Positions 32,158 to 41,721 of a stretch of DNA of 64,000 bases are shown piece after piece. The stretch's first letter is position 1. Each line of letters opens with the position of its first letter. Both the position numbers and the translations under genes were made by a program. This DNA is from Frigoribacterium sp. CG_9.8 (lineage in GTDB: Bacteria; Actinomycetota; Actinomycetes; Actinomycetales; Microbacteriaceae), in contig NZ_JADOVH010000004.1 in NCBI RefSeq assembly GCF_015751965.1, forward strand, positions 62,001 through 126,000. Reading direction: 5' to 3'. The notes below the pieces were generated by a model that was given only the letters and a program-made list of their open reading frames with translations, did no database searches and was not told where the DNA came from.

Positions 32158-32440
32158 GCGTAACTCCTTAGTCGGTCGTGATGGCCAGAGTGATCGGCGA
32201 CGTGCCGGACTCAAGACGACAGGAGAGATTCACGCACCCAGATTTTCGATCTTCATCGAATTCTTCGGCACTGCGACCTGGCAACCCGCACCCCGGTGAA
32301 GGGGAACAGGCGGACCGCATCGACCCGGTAACCTCGTCATTAGCAATGTCGAGTAATCACATAGCTAAGCGGTCAAGCGCGGGTGGGAGAATCTCCACTT
32401 TCGTTCCGGGACCTTTGCGGGAGCCGGAGCCAGCGATCAG
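32158..32440 (-). promoter_or_regulatory. infC 5' leader and divergent promoter interval
   Basis: About 280 bases precede infC on the minus strand. It includes a GGGGTGCGGGTTGCCAGG segment that could fold and an AAGGAG ribosome site at its end. Long structured infC leaders are common. I cannot assign a named RNA family. The plus-strand gene at 32461 must also use this interval. Confidence 0.35.
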
Positions 32441-32460
32441 TGTAACAGAGGAAACATTCG

Positions 32461-32823
32461 ATGAGCGAGCAGGATCATTCAGAACCCGGCCACACCCATG
32501 AGAACGACGCAGCCCGGGATATCGCGGATGTGCCGGCGATCGAGGTCATCAACACTGTCGCGGTGCATCTGCTCAGTGCCGCGGCCGTCAAGTGCGGTCT
32601 TGCGGATGACGCAGACACCCAACTGGACCTTGACGAAGCCCGGAAACTGATCAACGCTCTCGCCGGTCTGATCACTGCGAGCGCCCCCGACCTCGGTGAC
32701 CAGCACGCGAGAGCGTTGCGGGATGGCCTGCGTTCTGTTCAACTGGCGTTTCGCGAGGCATCCCTGATTCCGGATGCCCCCGGCCTTGGTGCCGGCGAGA
32801 AGTGGACCGGCGCGGTCAATTGA
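32461..32823 (+). CDS. DUF1844 family protein
   Basis: The 120-residue protein has an AGAGGAAA ribosome site. Its core DIADVPAIEVINTVAVHLLSAAAVKCGLADD and the late DLDEARKLINALAGLI are typical of DUF1844 proteins, which occur next to infC in many actinobacteria. No function is established. Confidence 0.85.
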   Translation: MSEQDHSEPGHTHENDAARDIADVPAIEVINTVAVHLLSAAAVKCGLADDADTQLDLDEARKLINALAGLITASAPDLGDQHARALRDGLRSVQLAFREASLIPDAPGLGAGEKWTGAVN

Positions 32824-32863
32824 CCGGCCCCATCCTCTGACCGCCCCTACCCTCCGGCGGGGG

Positions 32864-33103
32864 CTAGCGCGATTCGTCGTCGAATAGGTTGGGCGGAGCT
32901 GGGCGAGAGCGGCGATTCTTGTGCAGGAAGTATCCCCCTACCGCCATCCACACAATCGCGACAACCAGGAACCAGGGCTGTGATGAGGCTCCCGCCAGTA
33001 TCCCGATGAGCACCACCACGAAGGCCACGTTGAGAAACACGGCGATTGCTCGCGTCGGTCCTCGCTCGCTCGGTGGATCCACTCTGCCCTGATCGTCCGA
33101 CAT
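32864..33103 (-). CDS. small two-helix membrane protein
   Basis: The product (79 residues from MSDDQGRVDPP) has two hydrophobic segments (AIAVFLNVAFVVVLIGILAGA and PWFLVVAIVWMAVGGYFL) and basic residues after the second. It converges on the DUF1844 gene and starts 14 bases after the aldo/keto reductase side. No motif is recognised. Confidence 0.6.
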   Translation of the reverse strand: MSDDQGRVDPPSERGPTRAIAVFLNVAFVVVLIGILAGASSQPWFLVVAIVWMAVGGYFLHKNRRSRPAPPNLFDDESR

Positions 33104-33116
33104 CACCACACCACCC

Positions 33117-33944
33117 TCACTTGGAGTCGTTGGGGTCTCCCCCGACGCGACCGGCGCGCTCCAGCGCCGTGATCGAGGACTGCTCCTCGTCGGTCAGCTC
33201 GAAGTCGAACAGGTCGAAATTTTCCGCGATACGGGCACGGGAGTTGGACTTGGGAAACACGATGTGGCCCTGCTGGATGTGCCAGCGCAGCACGACCTGT
33301 GCCGACGACTTCTCGTGCGCCGCGGCAACAGAAACGATGAGCGGCATTTCCAGCAGGGGATATTTGCCCTGCCCGAGTGGACCCCAGGCCTCCGTCGCGA
33401 TCTGGTGAGACGCACCAAACGCCGTGACCTCGGGCTGCTGGTGATAGGGGTGCAGCTCGATCTGGTTGACCACTGGCACCACCTCGGTCTCAGCGAGCAG
33501 TCGCGTGAGATGCGGCACAAGAAAGTTTGAAACTCCGATACTCGTGGCCTGTCCGGCACGCTGAATTGCCTCGAGCGCCCTCCACGACTGCACATAGAGA
33601 TCGCGCGAGGGGGCAGGCCAATGAATGAGATAGAGGTCCACATGATCGAGCCCGAGCTTCTCGAGACTCGTGGCGATAGCGGCGTGAGCTAACTCCGTGC
33701 CCTGGTCGGTGTTGTACAGCTTTGTGGTGATGAACAGCTCGTCCCGCGGGATCCCGGATGCCGCGATTGCGCGCCCCACACCCTCTTCATTGCCATAGAT
33801 GGCCGCCGCGTCGATGTGCCGGTAGCCGATTTCGAGGGCGTCGGTCACGATCCGCTCGGTCTCAGCCGGATCGACTTTGAATACCCCCAGCCCCAGTTGA
33901 GGGATGCTGTGGCCATCAGAGAGCGTGATTGCGGGGGTCGTCAT
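33117..33944 (-). CDS. aldo/keto reductase
   Basis: The 275-residue NADPH-dependent oxidoreductase has the AKR signatures GYRHIDAAAIYGNEEGVGRAI (Asp and Tyr of the tetrad), LYLIHWPAP with the catalytic histidine, VNQIELHPY and the cofactor segment VFPKSNSRARIAENFDLF. It resembles 2,5-diketo-gluconate reductase-type enzymes, but the substrate is unknown. Confidence 0.9.
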   Translation of the reverse strand: MTTPAITLSDGHSIPQLGLGVFKVDPAETERIVTDALEIGYRHIDAAAIYGNEEGVGRAIAASGIPRDELFITTKLYNTDQGTELAHAAIATSLEKLGLDHVDLYLIHWPAPSRDLYVQSWRALEAIQRAGQATSIGVSNFLVPHLTRLLAETEVVPVVNQIELHPYHQQPEVTAFGASHQIATEAWGPLGQGKYPLLEMPLIVSVAAAHEKSSAQVVLRWHIQQGHIVFPKSNSRARIAENFDLFDFELTDEEQSSITALERAGRVGGDPNDSK

Positions 33945-34020
33945 GCTTCCATCGTTTCACACCGGGAGAGGCGGAGTCCCCCTGAACGGCACCGTTCGTC
34001 TTACCCAGCCCAGTTCGTCG

Positions 34021-35154
34021 TCAGGAAACCGGAACGTGACGCTCATCCGGACCGTTGTAGAGGCTCAGTGGCCGGATGAGCGCGTTCGAGGCGAGCTGCT
34101 CCATGATGTGAGCGGTCCAGCCGGTGATCCGGCTCGCCACGAATAGCGGGGTGAACATCTCTGTGTCGTAGCCGATGAGGCTATAGGCCGGTCCAGAGGG
34201 ATAGTCGAGGTTGGGCTTGATGTTCTTCGCCTCGCCCATTGCCGCTTCAAGGGTGTCGTAGAGCTCGGCGAGGGGCTGGGCGTCGTACTCCACGATGAGG
34301 GTATCGAGGGCCGCCTTCATCGTCGGCACCCGCGAGTCTCCGTTCTTGTAGACCCGGTGGCCGAAGCCCATGATCTTGCGCTTTTCGGCGAGCGCCGTCT
34401 GCAGCCAGCCCTCTGCCCGGTCCGCGGTCTTGATCTCGTCGAAGACGTGCATCACGGCCTCATTGGCGCCACCATGAAGCGGACCCTTGAGCGCTCCGAT
34501 CGCCCCGACGACCGCCGAGTACAGGTCGGCGAGGGTCGATGTGATCACGCGGGCGGTGAACGTGGAGGCGTTGAAGGAGTGCTCGGCATAGAGCACCATC
34601 GACACGTCGAAGGCGTTCACGACCACAAGATCCGGCAGTTCACCGAAGGTCATGTGCAGGAAGTTGGCCGAGTAACCGAGATCGTCACGCGGCTCGACCA
34701 GCTCCTGGCCGCGCCGACGGCGCTGGTCGTAGGAGACGATCGCGGGGAGCTTGGCCAGCAGGGCAATGGACTTGGCAAGATTCGACTGCGGTGACGCATC
34801 CGCCGCACTCGGATCATTCGCACCGATCACGCTCACTGCCGTGCGCACGACATCCATCGGATGCGCGGTGAGCGGCAGATCGTCGATCACCCGCTTCACG
34901 GTGTCGTCGAGGGATCGCAGCGACCGCTCGAGTGTCTCGAAGTCGGCGAGCTGGCGCTCATCCGGAAGCTCTCCGTGCCAGAGCAGATAGGCCACCTCTT
35001 CGAAGGAACAGTTGGCGGCGAGCTCCTGCACGGGATACCCGCGGTAAAGCAGCGAGTTCGTGTCGGGATTGACCTTGGAAACGGCAGTGAAGTCGACGAC
35101 GACACCAGCGAGCCCCTTCCGCGGCGCCTCTACCGTGGTGACAGGATCGGTCAT
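34021..35154 (-). CDS. prpC: 2-methylcitrate synthase (citrate synthase family)
   Basis: The 377-residue protein shows the citrate synthase catalytic set: LHGGANEAVM, GFGHRVYKNGDSR and the aspartate region PNLDYPSG. It starts the cluster prpC-prpB-prpD read on the minus strand after prpB. The neighbours decide for methylcitrate synthase, which condenses propionyl-CoA with oxaloacetate. Confidence 0.9.
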   Translation of the reverse strand: MTDPVTTVEAPRKGLAGVVVDFTAVSKVNPDTNSLLYRGYPVQELAANCSFEEVAYLLWHGELPDERQLADFETLERSLRSLDDTVKRVIDDLPLTAHPMDVVRTAVSVIGANDPSAADASPQSNLAKSIALLAKLPAIVSYDQRRRRGQELVEPRDDLGYSANFLHMTFGELPDLVVVNAFDVSMVLYAEHSFNASTFTARVITSTLADLYSAVVGAIGALKGPLHGGANEAVMHVFDEIKTADRAEGWLQTALAEKRKIMGFGHRVYKNGDSRVPTMKAALDTLIVEYDAQPLAELYDTLEAAMGEAKNIKPNLDYPSGPAYSLIGYDTEMFTPLFVASRITGWTAHIMEQLASNALIRPLSLYNGPDERHVPVS

Positions 35155-35178
35155 TGATTGCTCCTAGCTCGGGGTGGT

Positions 35179-36075
35179 TCAGTTCAGAGTGAAATTGAAG
35201 ACGCTGGTGTCGAAGGCGTTGTACGCCTCGTAGTCGAGTAGCTCATAGAGGCGGGCGCGCGTTTGCATGTTCGGCACCTCGGATGTCAGTGAGCCCTCTC
35301 GTTTAATCGTATCGAGACCACGCTCCGCCGCACCCATCGCAAGCCGGAGCAGGCTGACCGGGTAGATCACCAGGTTGATGCCCACACCGGCGAGCTGATC
35401 ATTCGTGAAGAGCTCACTCTTGCCGAACTCGGTCATGTTGGCCAGGATCGGCACATCGACAGCCGCTCGGATCGCCTCGAACTCCGCCAAGTCCGTCATC
35501 GCCTCGGGGAAGATCGCGTCGGCACCGGCATCCACCAGGGCCTTGGCGCGGTCGATGGCCACGGCGAGACCATCGATGGCACGGATGTCCGTGCGCGCCA
35601 TGATCAGCAGGTTCGGGTCGCGGCGGGCATCGACGGCCGCCCGGATGCGCTTGGTTGCCGTGTTCTCGTCGACGATGGCCTTGCCGTCGAGGTGGCCACA
35701 GCGCTTCGGATTGACCTGGTCTTCGATGTGGAGACCGGCCACACCGGCATCCTCGAGCTCCTGCACCGTGCGCGCCACATTCATCGGCTCACCGAAACCG
35801 GTGTCCGCGTCGACCAGCGACGGCAGATCGGTCGCGCGGCTGATCTGCTTCGAGCGATTGGCTACCTCGGTAAGCGTGGTGAGTCCGATATCCGGCAGCC
35901 CAAGGTCGGCGGCGATGACGGCTCCGGAGATATAGACCCCGTCGAATCCCCGGTCCTGGATGAGTTTCGCGCTCAGCGGGTTGAAGGCGCCAGGCACGAG
36001 TTGGAGCCGACCGCTGGTGAGGGATGCCCGGAAGGTCGCCCGCTTCTCAGCGGGGGTGACGGTGGAGTACAGCAT
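35179..36075 (-). CDS. prpB: 2-methylisocitrate lyase
   Basis: The 298-residue lyase starts at the ATG overlapping the prpD stop (ATGA). The catalytic motif KRCGH is at 124-128, with metal-binding DADTGFG before it. It splits 2-methylisocitrate into pyruvate and succinate. A much longer upstream open frame lies inside prpD and is not used. Confidence 0.94.
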   Translation of the reverse strand: MLYSTVTPAEKRATFRASLTSGRLQLVPGAFNPLSAKLIQDRGFDGVYISGAVIAADLGLPDIGLTTLTEVANRSKQISRATDLPSLVDADTGFGEPMNVARTVQELEDAGVAGLHIEDQVNPKRCGHLDGKAIVDENTATKRIRAAVDARRDPNLLIMARTDIRAIDGLAVAIDRAKALVDAGADAIFPEAMTDLAEFEAIRAAVDVPILANMTEFGKSELFTNDQLAGVGINLVIYPVSLLRLAMGAAERGLDTIKREGSLTSEVPNMQTRARLYELLDYEAYNAFDTSVFNFTLN

Positions 36076-37577
36076 CAGAAGAGTCCCTTCGGTCCGGCGG
36101 CAAGAATACCCGGCTTCGCGGTCACGGTGAGGCCGCCGAGTTCCTCGGCAGTCAGTTCGGGGAGGCGCTGCACGAGACCCAAGAAGCGGTCGATCTCGCC
36201 AGGCTCGAGGATCCCGTCGGAGAGCGCCCGGAACTTCGCGATGTACTGCTCGCGGGCAAACGGCCGGGCACCGAGCGGGTGGGCATCCGCCACCGCGATC
36301 TCGTCGATGATCGTCGTGCCGTCGGTGAGAGTGATAGCAACGCTGCCACCGAATGCTTTCTCGGCCGGGTCGGTGGAGTGATAGCGGCGCGTCCACTCCG
36401 GATCCTCCTCGGTGACCACCCGGTTCCAGAGCGCGACGGTGTCGGCGCGACCCGCACGCTCCGGTGCGTAGGAACGTTCGTGGTGCCATTCGCCGTCCTG
36501 CAGCGCAACGGTGAAGATGTACGGGATCGAGTGGTCGAGCGTCTCGCGGCTCGCAGTGGGATCATATTTCTGCGGATCGTTCGCGCCCGATCCGATCACA
36601 TAGTGGGTGTGGTGTGAGGTGCGGATGATGACACGGTCGATGTTTCCCCCGACGCCGAGGTCCGGGTACTCGCTGTGCAGTTTGCGAGCGAGATCGATCC
36701 AGGCCTGCGCCTGATATTCGGCCGAGTGTTCCTTGGTATAGGTGTCGAGGATGCCGCGCTTGGTCTCTCCCGCCTCGGGCAGCGACACCTCGTACTGGGC
36801 ATCCGGGCCGTCGAGCAGCCAAGCGATCACGCCGTCCTCGCCCTCGTAGATCGGGGTCGGGCTGGTCTGGCCGCGCATCGCCCGGTCGACGGCTTCGACC
36901 GCCATCTTGCCGGCAAATGCCGGAGCGTAGGCCTTCCAGGTCGAGATCTCCCCCTTGCGCGACTGGCGGGTGGCGGTGGTGGTGTGCAGTGCCTGCCCGA
37001 TGGCCTGGAAGATAATCTCGGGAGCGAGCTGGAGCATCGTGCCGATGCCCGCAGCGGCCGACGGGCCGAGGTGGGCGACGTGGTCGATCTTGTGGGCGTG
37101 CAGGCTGATCGCCTTGACCAAGTCGACCTGGATCTCATAGCCCGTGGCGATTCCGCGCAGCAGGTCGGCGCCGGTACAGCCCGCATGCTGGGCCACCGCG
37201 AGGATGGGCGGGATGTTGTCGCCCGGGTGCGAGTACTCTGCCGCGAGGAAGGTGTCGTGATAGTCGAGCTCGCGAACGGCCACACCGTTCGCCCAGGCCG
37301 CCCATTCGGGCCCGAAGCGCCCGGGGATGCCGAAGACAGTCGATCCGGGCTCGTACGGGTGGTCCTCGGCCTGGGCGCGCGCGGCGACGGCCGGTCCGCG
37401 GACCAGGGAGGCGGTGGCGACCGCCGCGTTGTCGATCAGCCGGTTGATCACCATCTCCGTCACTTCGGTGGTCACCGCCACCGGGTCTGCTGCGACTTGC
37501 GCAATCTTCCAGGCCAGTTGGTCTTCGCGAGCGAGGTTCTCGGAACTCGGGTGGACGCGTACGGAGTGCAGTTTCAC
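36075..37577 (-). CDS. prpD: 2-methylcitrate dehydratase
   Basis: The 500-residue MmgE/PrpD family enzyme starts at GTG directly after the regulator's TAA. Typical segments include [50 protein letters not shown] and [22 protein letters not shown]. It forms 2-methylaconitate in the methylcitrate cycle. Confidence 0.94.
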   Translation of the reverse strand: MKLHSVRVHPSSENLAREDQLAWKIAQVAADPVAVTTEVTEMVINRLIDNAAVATASLVRGPAVAARAQAEDHPYEPGSTVFGIPGRFGPEWAAWANGVAVRELDYHDTFLAAEYSHPGDNIPPILAVAQHAGCTGADLLRGIATGYEIQVDLVKAISLHAHKIDHVAHLGPSAAAGIGTMLQLAPEIIFQAIGQALHTTTATRQSRKGEISTWKAYAPAFAGKMAVEAVDRAMRGQTSPTPIYEGEDGVIAWLLDGPDAQYEVSLPEAGETKRGILDTYTKEHSAEYQAQAWIDLARKLHSEYPDLGVGGNIDRVIIRTSHHTHYVIGSGANDPQKYDPTASRETLDHSIPYIFTVALQDGEWHHERSYAPERAGRADTVALWNRVVTEEDPEWTRRYHSTDPAEKAFGGSVAITLTDGTTIIDEIAVADAHPLGARPFAREQYIAKFRALSDGILEPGEIDRFLGLVQRLPELTAEELGGLTVTAKPGILAAGPKGLF

Positions 37578-38282
37578 TTATGATCCTTTCGGTGCGGGGC
37601 CTATCGGGCTCACCGCGGTGTGGAGATTGGTCGGCAGGCTCGCCATCTTCTGGATGTTTCGCAGGGCCTGGTGCAGGTGAACCTGCGTCGCGTGTGCGGC
37701 GAGTTCGGCATCCCGGGCGGCAATCGCCTGCACGATGAGTAAGTGTTCAGCGGCAGCCGCGGCCAGTCGCGCCGGATCATCCACCGCCAGGCGACGAACC
37801 CGCACGAGGTGGGTGCGCAAGTTTGCCAGTGCTGCAGCGAGATAGGAGTTGCCTACGGCCTCGTCGATAGCCGTATCGAGTCGGGCCACGAGCCCGTAGT
37901 AGGCATGCCGGGCCGGGTCATCGCGGTCGAGAAGCTCGTTCACCGCGTCAAACTCGCGTTCGAGCTGTTCGAATACCGCGGTGTCCCCTCGCAGCGCGGC
38001 GAGACGCGCGGCCTGCTCTTCGAGCGCCTGTCGCACCTCGAAGATCTCCTGAATGCTCTCGATCGACAGGTCGGTGACGACGAGGCCGCGACCGGACTGG
38101 GATGACACGAGTCCGTCGGCCATCAGACGTGCGAGCGCCTCGCGCACCGGGGTGCGTGAGACTCCGAGCCGGGTGGACTGTTCGACCTCTCCGAGCACAC
38201 TGCCCGGTTGAAGCTCCCACTCCACGATTTCGTCGCGGAGCCTCTGGTACGCCCGGTCGCTTGCGCGTTGCGTGACCGCCAT
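37578..38282 (-). CDS. GntR family regulator (FadR/FCD type) of the methylcitrate genes
   Basis: Residues 1-75 form a GntR winged helix (GEVEQSTRLGVSRTPVREALARLMADGL). Residues 80-225 are an all-helical FCD ligand-binding domain. It is the first gene of the operon with prpD, prpB and prpC, and divergent from the acyl-CoA synthetase. Two GTATAC-type palindromes lie between the two starts. Confidence 0.9.
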   Translation of the reverse strand: MAVTQRASDRAYQRLRDEIVEWELQPGSVLGEVEQSTRLGVSRTPVREALARLMADGLVSSQSGRGLVVTDLSIESIQEIFEVRQALEEQAARLAALRGDTAVFEQLEREFDAVNELLDRDDPARHAYYGLVARLDTAIDEAVGNSYLAAALANLRTHLVRVRRLAVDDPARLAAAAAEHLLIVQAIAARDAELAAHATQVHLHQALRNIQKMASLPTNLHTAVSPIGPAPKGS

Positions 38283-38313
38283 TGCTCCCCTTTATTGCGA
38301 CAGCATTTCACTG

Positions 38314-38326
38314 TTCTGTACACATT
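38314..38326. promoter_or_regulatory. candidate GntR operator, proximal to the regulator
   Basis: TTCTGTACACATT resembles the perfect palindrome at 38377-38390 (shared TTCTGTA-AC core) and lies 32 bases before the regulator's start. Confidence 0.5.
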
Positions 38327-38376
38327 ATGACCCATAACAGCACATATTGACCGCTTCGTGTCATACTTCACCCACC

Positions 38377-38390
38377 TTCTGTATACAGAA
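38377..38390. promoter_or_regulatory. candidate GntR operator, proximal to prpE
   Basis: TTCTGTATACAGAA is a perfect 14-base palindrome around GTATAC, the kind of site bound by FCD-type GntR proteins. It lies 33 bases before the likely prpE start. Confidence 0.6.
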
Positions 38391-38422
38391 TTGGTGTGAT
38401 GGCTTCAATGGAGAGGTATCCC

Positions 38423-40345
38423 GTGAGTGCAATAAGCGAGTCGGAATCACGCGTCGGCGGCTATCGGCAGGCCTTCGATCAGAGCGTGAATGATCGCGAA
38501 GGCTTTTGGCTCGACGCGGCGAAGCTCATCGATTGGACGACCGAGCCAACCGATGCCCTCGACAGCACCGCCGCGCCGCTCTACCGGTGGTTCGCCGGGG
38601 CGGAACTCAATACCTGCTTCAACGCGCTTGATCGTCACGTGCTCGCCGGGCGGGGGGACACCACCGCGCTGATCTACGACTCCCCGGTTGTCGGTAAGAA
38701 GAAGCGCTACAGCTATGCCACGCTGCTGGATAAGGTCGCCCGCTTCGCGGGTGTGCTCGCGGATGCCGGTGTCACCAAGGGTGACAGGGTGATCATCTAC
38801 ATGCCGATGATGCCGCAGGCGATCGTGGCCATGCTGGCCTGCGCGCGGCTCGGTGCGGTGCACTCCGTCGTGTTCGGGGGGTTCGCGGCCAAGGAGCTCG
38901 CTGCCCGCATCGATGACGCTGAGCCGGTCGCAATCGTGACCGCCACCGGAGGAATCGAGCCGAACCGCGTGGTCGAGTACCTCCCGACGATTGCGACCGC
39001 CCTCGAGATTGCCCGTCATCGGGTCGGCACCGTGATCGTGAAGGATCGACCAGAGGTTCCGGGCCGGGCTGTGGATCATGCGTCGGCGGGCACCGCGTGG
39101 TGGGACTGGGATGAGCAGTCGCTGACCGCAACGCCACGCGCGGCCGTTGCGGTGGCCGCCACCGATCCGCTCTATATTCTGTACACCTCTGGCACAACGG
39201 GCACCCCCAAGGGAATTGTGCGCGACAATGGCGGCCATGCCGTGGCGATGGCCTGGTCGATGAAGAATATCTACGGCGTCGGACCCGGGGATGTCATGTG
39301 GACGGCGAGCGACGTCGGCTGGGTCGTCGGCCACTCCTACATCGTCTACGGCCCACTGATCGCCGGAGCGACCACGGTGCTCTACGAGGGCAAGCCGGTC
39401 GGCACACCGGATGCCGGCGCATTCTGGCGCGTGGTGTCGGACTACCGGGTGAAGACACTGTTCACCGCGCCGACGGCACTGCGTGCCATCCGCAAAGCCG
39501 ATCCGCACGCCGCCCTGTCACGCCAGTACGACCTCAGCTGCCTGGACGCCCTTTTCGTCGCCGGCGAGCGCCTCGATCCCGATACCTGGACCTGGGCGAC
39601 CGCACTGCTCGAGAAGCCGGTGATCGACCACTGGTGGCAGACCGAGACCGGCTGGGCGATCTGTGCGAGCCCGCGCGGGCTGGAGGAGCTACCGCTGCGA
39701 GCCGGATCGCCGTCTTTCCCGGTGCCGGGCTTCAACGTAGATATCGTCGACGAGCACGGCCAGACCGTACCGCACCTCGACGAGGGCAATATCGTGATCT
39801 CACTCCCACTGCCCCCCGGCACTCTCGCCACGCTGTGGAACGGTGACGAGCGCTATGTGCAGCAGTACCTCTCCGCGTTTCCGGGCCGCTACCTCACAGG
39901 CGACTCCGGATACATCGACCGCGATGGATACCTCTATGTGATGGGGCGCACCGATGACATCATCAACGTGGCCGGCCACCGGCTCTCCACCGGGTCGATG
40001 GAGCAGGTTCTCGCGCAGCATCCCGCGGTTGCCGAATGCGCGGTGATCGGTGTGCACGATGAGATCAAGGGCCAGAAGCCGATGGGCTATGTCGTTCTCA
40101 AGAGCGGCACCGACATCACCGACGACGCCCTCACTGCCGACCTGGTGGCGATGGTACGCGAACAGATCGGGGCGGTCGCCGCCTTCCGTGACGTGGTGGT
40201 GGTGTGCGGTCTACCGAAGACCAGGTCGGGCAAGATCCTGCGCAAGACGATGCGGCAGATCGTGAACGGCGAGGACTACGTGGTTCCTCCAACGATCGAA
40301 GACACTCAGTCGATCGCCGTGATCGAGGCGACGGTTGAGCGGTAA
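38423..40345 (+). CDS. prpE: propionyl-CoA/acetyl-CoA synthetase
   Basis: The 640-residue adenylate-forming enzyme starts at GTG, six bases after AGAGG. ILYTSGTTGTPKGI binds ATP, WWQTETGWAI and YLTGDSGYIDRDGYLYVMGRTDD follow, and KTRSGKILRKTMRQI carries the C-terminal catalytic lysine. The position divergent from the prp operon favours propionate as substrate; acetate remains possible. A GTG 27 bases upstream is an alternative start. Confidence 0.88.
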   Translation: MSAISESESRVGGYRQAFDQSVNDREGFWLDAAKLIDWTTEPTDALDSTAAPLYRWFAGAELNTCFNALDRHVLAGRGDTTALIYDSPVVGKKKRYSYATLLDKVARFAGVLADAGVTKGDRVIIYMPMMPQAIVAMLACARLGAVHSVVFGGFAAKELAARIDDAEPVAIVTATGGIEPNRVVEYLPTIATALEIARHRVGTVIVKDRPEVPGRAVDHASAGTAWWDWDEQSLTATPRAAVAVAATDPLYILYTSGTTGTPKGIVRDNGGHAVAMAWSMKNIYGVGPGDVMWTASDVGWVVGHSYIVYGPLIAGATTVLYEGKPVGTPDAGAFWRVVSDYRVKTLFTAPTALRAIRKADPHAALSRQYDLSCLDALFVAGERLDPDTWTWATALLEKPVIDHWWQTETGWAICASPRGLEELPLRAGSPSFPVPGFNVDIVDEHGQTVPHLDEGNIVISLPLPPGTLATLWNGDERYVQQYLSAFPGRYLTGDSGYIDRDGYLYVMGRTDDIINVAGHRLSTGSMEQVLAQHPAVAECAVIGVHDEIKGQKPMGYVVLKSGTDITDDALTADLVAMVREQIGAVAAFRDVVVVCGLPKTRSGKILRKTMRQIVNGEDYVVPPTIEDTQSIAVIEATVER

Positions 40346-40499
40346 CGACCGCTGCTGATGCCTTCTCTGCCCCGCCCCACGTCATTAGAGTAGGAAGATG
40401 CAGGGCAGCCGAGAAATATTCAGCTGGAGGGTCGCACACCTCAAAGCCCTGATAGCGTGCCGCACGGGCGGGTGCCGCGGTGACGTCAACAGCAATCAA

Positions 40500-41555
40500 T
40501 CACGGGTGGACGAGGATCTTCACCTGGGTCTCGTTGTGATTGATCAGGGCATCGAAACCCTCGGTGATCAGGTCGTCCAGCGCGATCCGGGCCGTGATGA
40601 ACGGTTCGAGGTTCACCTTGCCCTGCTGCACCAGTGCAATGGTGGCCGGGTGGTCGTTCGCATAGGCGATAGTGCCGCGCAGGTCGATCTCCTTGAGCAC
40701 GAGCTTCTGCATATCGACAGTGGCCGGGTGTCCCCAGATCGAGACATTGACGACGACGCCAGCGGGCCGAACTGCATCAAGCAAAGTGTCGAGCACCGCG
40801 TTCACACTGGTGCATTCGAAGGCCACATCCACGCCGCGACCTGCAGTGAGCTCACGCACCTTGTCGGCAACGTCGACCTCGCTCGGGTCGAGCACGACGT
40901 CGGCGACGCCAGTGCTGATCGCCTTGTCTTTGCGGGCCTGACTGAGCTCTGAGATAAAGACGGTCAGCCCCTCGGCCTTGAGCACGGCAGCCAGCAGCAG
41001 GCCAATCGGACCAGCGCCACCGATGAGGGCCACGTCGCCGGCTTTGGCGCCGCTGCGCACGAACGCATGATGTCCCACCGCGAGCGGCTCGATTAGCGCG
41101 GCCACATCAAGCGGGATATCACCGATCGGGTGCACCCACCGACGCTCGACCACGATCTTTTCGCTCAGCCCTCCGCCATAGCCGCCCAGACCAATGAAAT
41201 TCATATCCTTCGAAAGCTGATATTCCTCGCCATCCCCAATCGCCGCATCCGCGCCGATGATGTACGGCTCCACGACCACGTTCTGCCCCACCATCAGGTC
41301 GGTCACACCATCGCCAAGAGCGCTGATGGTGCCCGAGAACTCGTGCCCCATGATGACCGGTGCTTCTTCGCCGGAGATGGGATGCGGATGCCCGGGGGCC
41401 GGCACAAATATCGGCCCATCAAGATATTCGTGCAGGTCTGTGCCACAGATCCCGCACCAGGCAATGTCGATTGCCACAGTTCCTGGACGCACGACGGGTG
41501 CAGGAACATCTTCGATGCGGATGTCTTTTCTGGCGTAGTAGCGAGCGGCTTTCAT
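40500..41555 (-). CDS. zinc-type alcohol dehydrogenase, 2,3-butanediol dehydrogenase-like
   Basis: The 351-residue MDR-family protein starts MKAARYYARKDIRIEDVP. Catalytic zinc ligands are visible in GICGTDLHEY and GHEFSG, and GGAGPIGLL is the cofactor motif. The lobe that normally carries four cysteines for the structural zinc reads EPYIIGADAAIGDGEEYQLS and has none. It resembles the actinobacterial acetoin/butanediol dehydrogenase group; the substrate is inferred. Confidence 0.82.
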   Translation of the reverse strand: MKAARYYARKDIRIEDVPAPVVRPGTVAIDIAWCGICGTDLHEYLDGPIFVPAPGHPHPISGEEAPVIMGHEFSGTISALGDGVTDLMVGQNVVVEPYIIGADAAIGDGEEYQLSKDMNFIGLGGYGGGLSEKIVVERRWVHPIGDIPLDVAALIEPLAVGHHAFVRSGAKAGDVALIGGAGPIGLLLAAVLKAEGLTVFISELSQARKDKAISTGVADVVLDPSEVDVADKVRELTAGRGVDVAFECTSVNAVLDTLLDAVRPAGVVVNVSIWGHPATVDMQKLVLKEIDLRGTIAYANDHPATIALVQQGKVNLEPFITARIALDDLITEGFDALINHNETQVKILVHP

Positions 41556-41721
41556 GCTGATCTCATTCCTGTCCACGGTCGCCATTTTGAGGAGACCTGC
41601 CTTCAGGCTACGCCCGAAGGTCGGCGACCTCTCGGGTCGATCCGGTGCCTACTCGTCAGGTGACGCTGCCGCGAGCATGTTGCTTGCGGGCGGTCACGCA
41701 CTCGCGATCCCACACCGGCGA

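Noticed and set aside
36075-36489. Extended N-terminus of the prpB frame
   Set aside because: It lies within prpD and reads as low-complexity sequence; the ATGA overlap at 36075 gives the normal enzyme.
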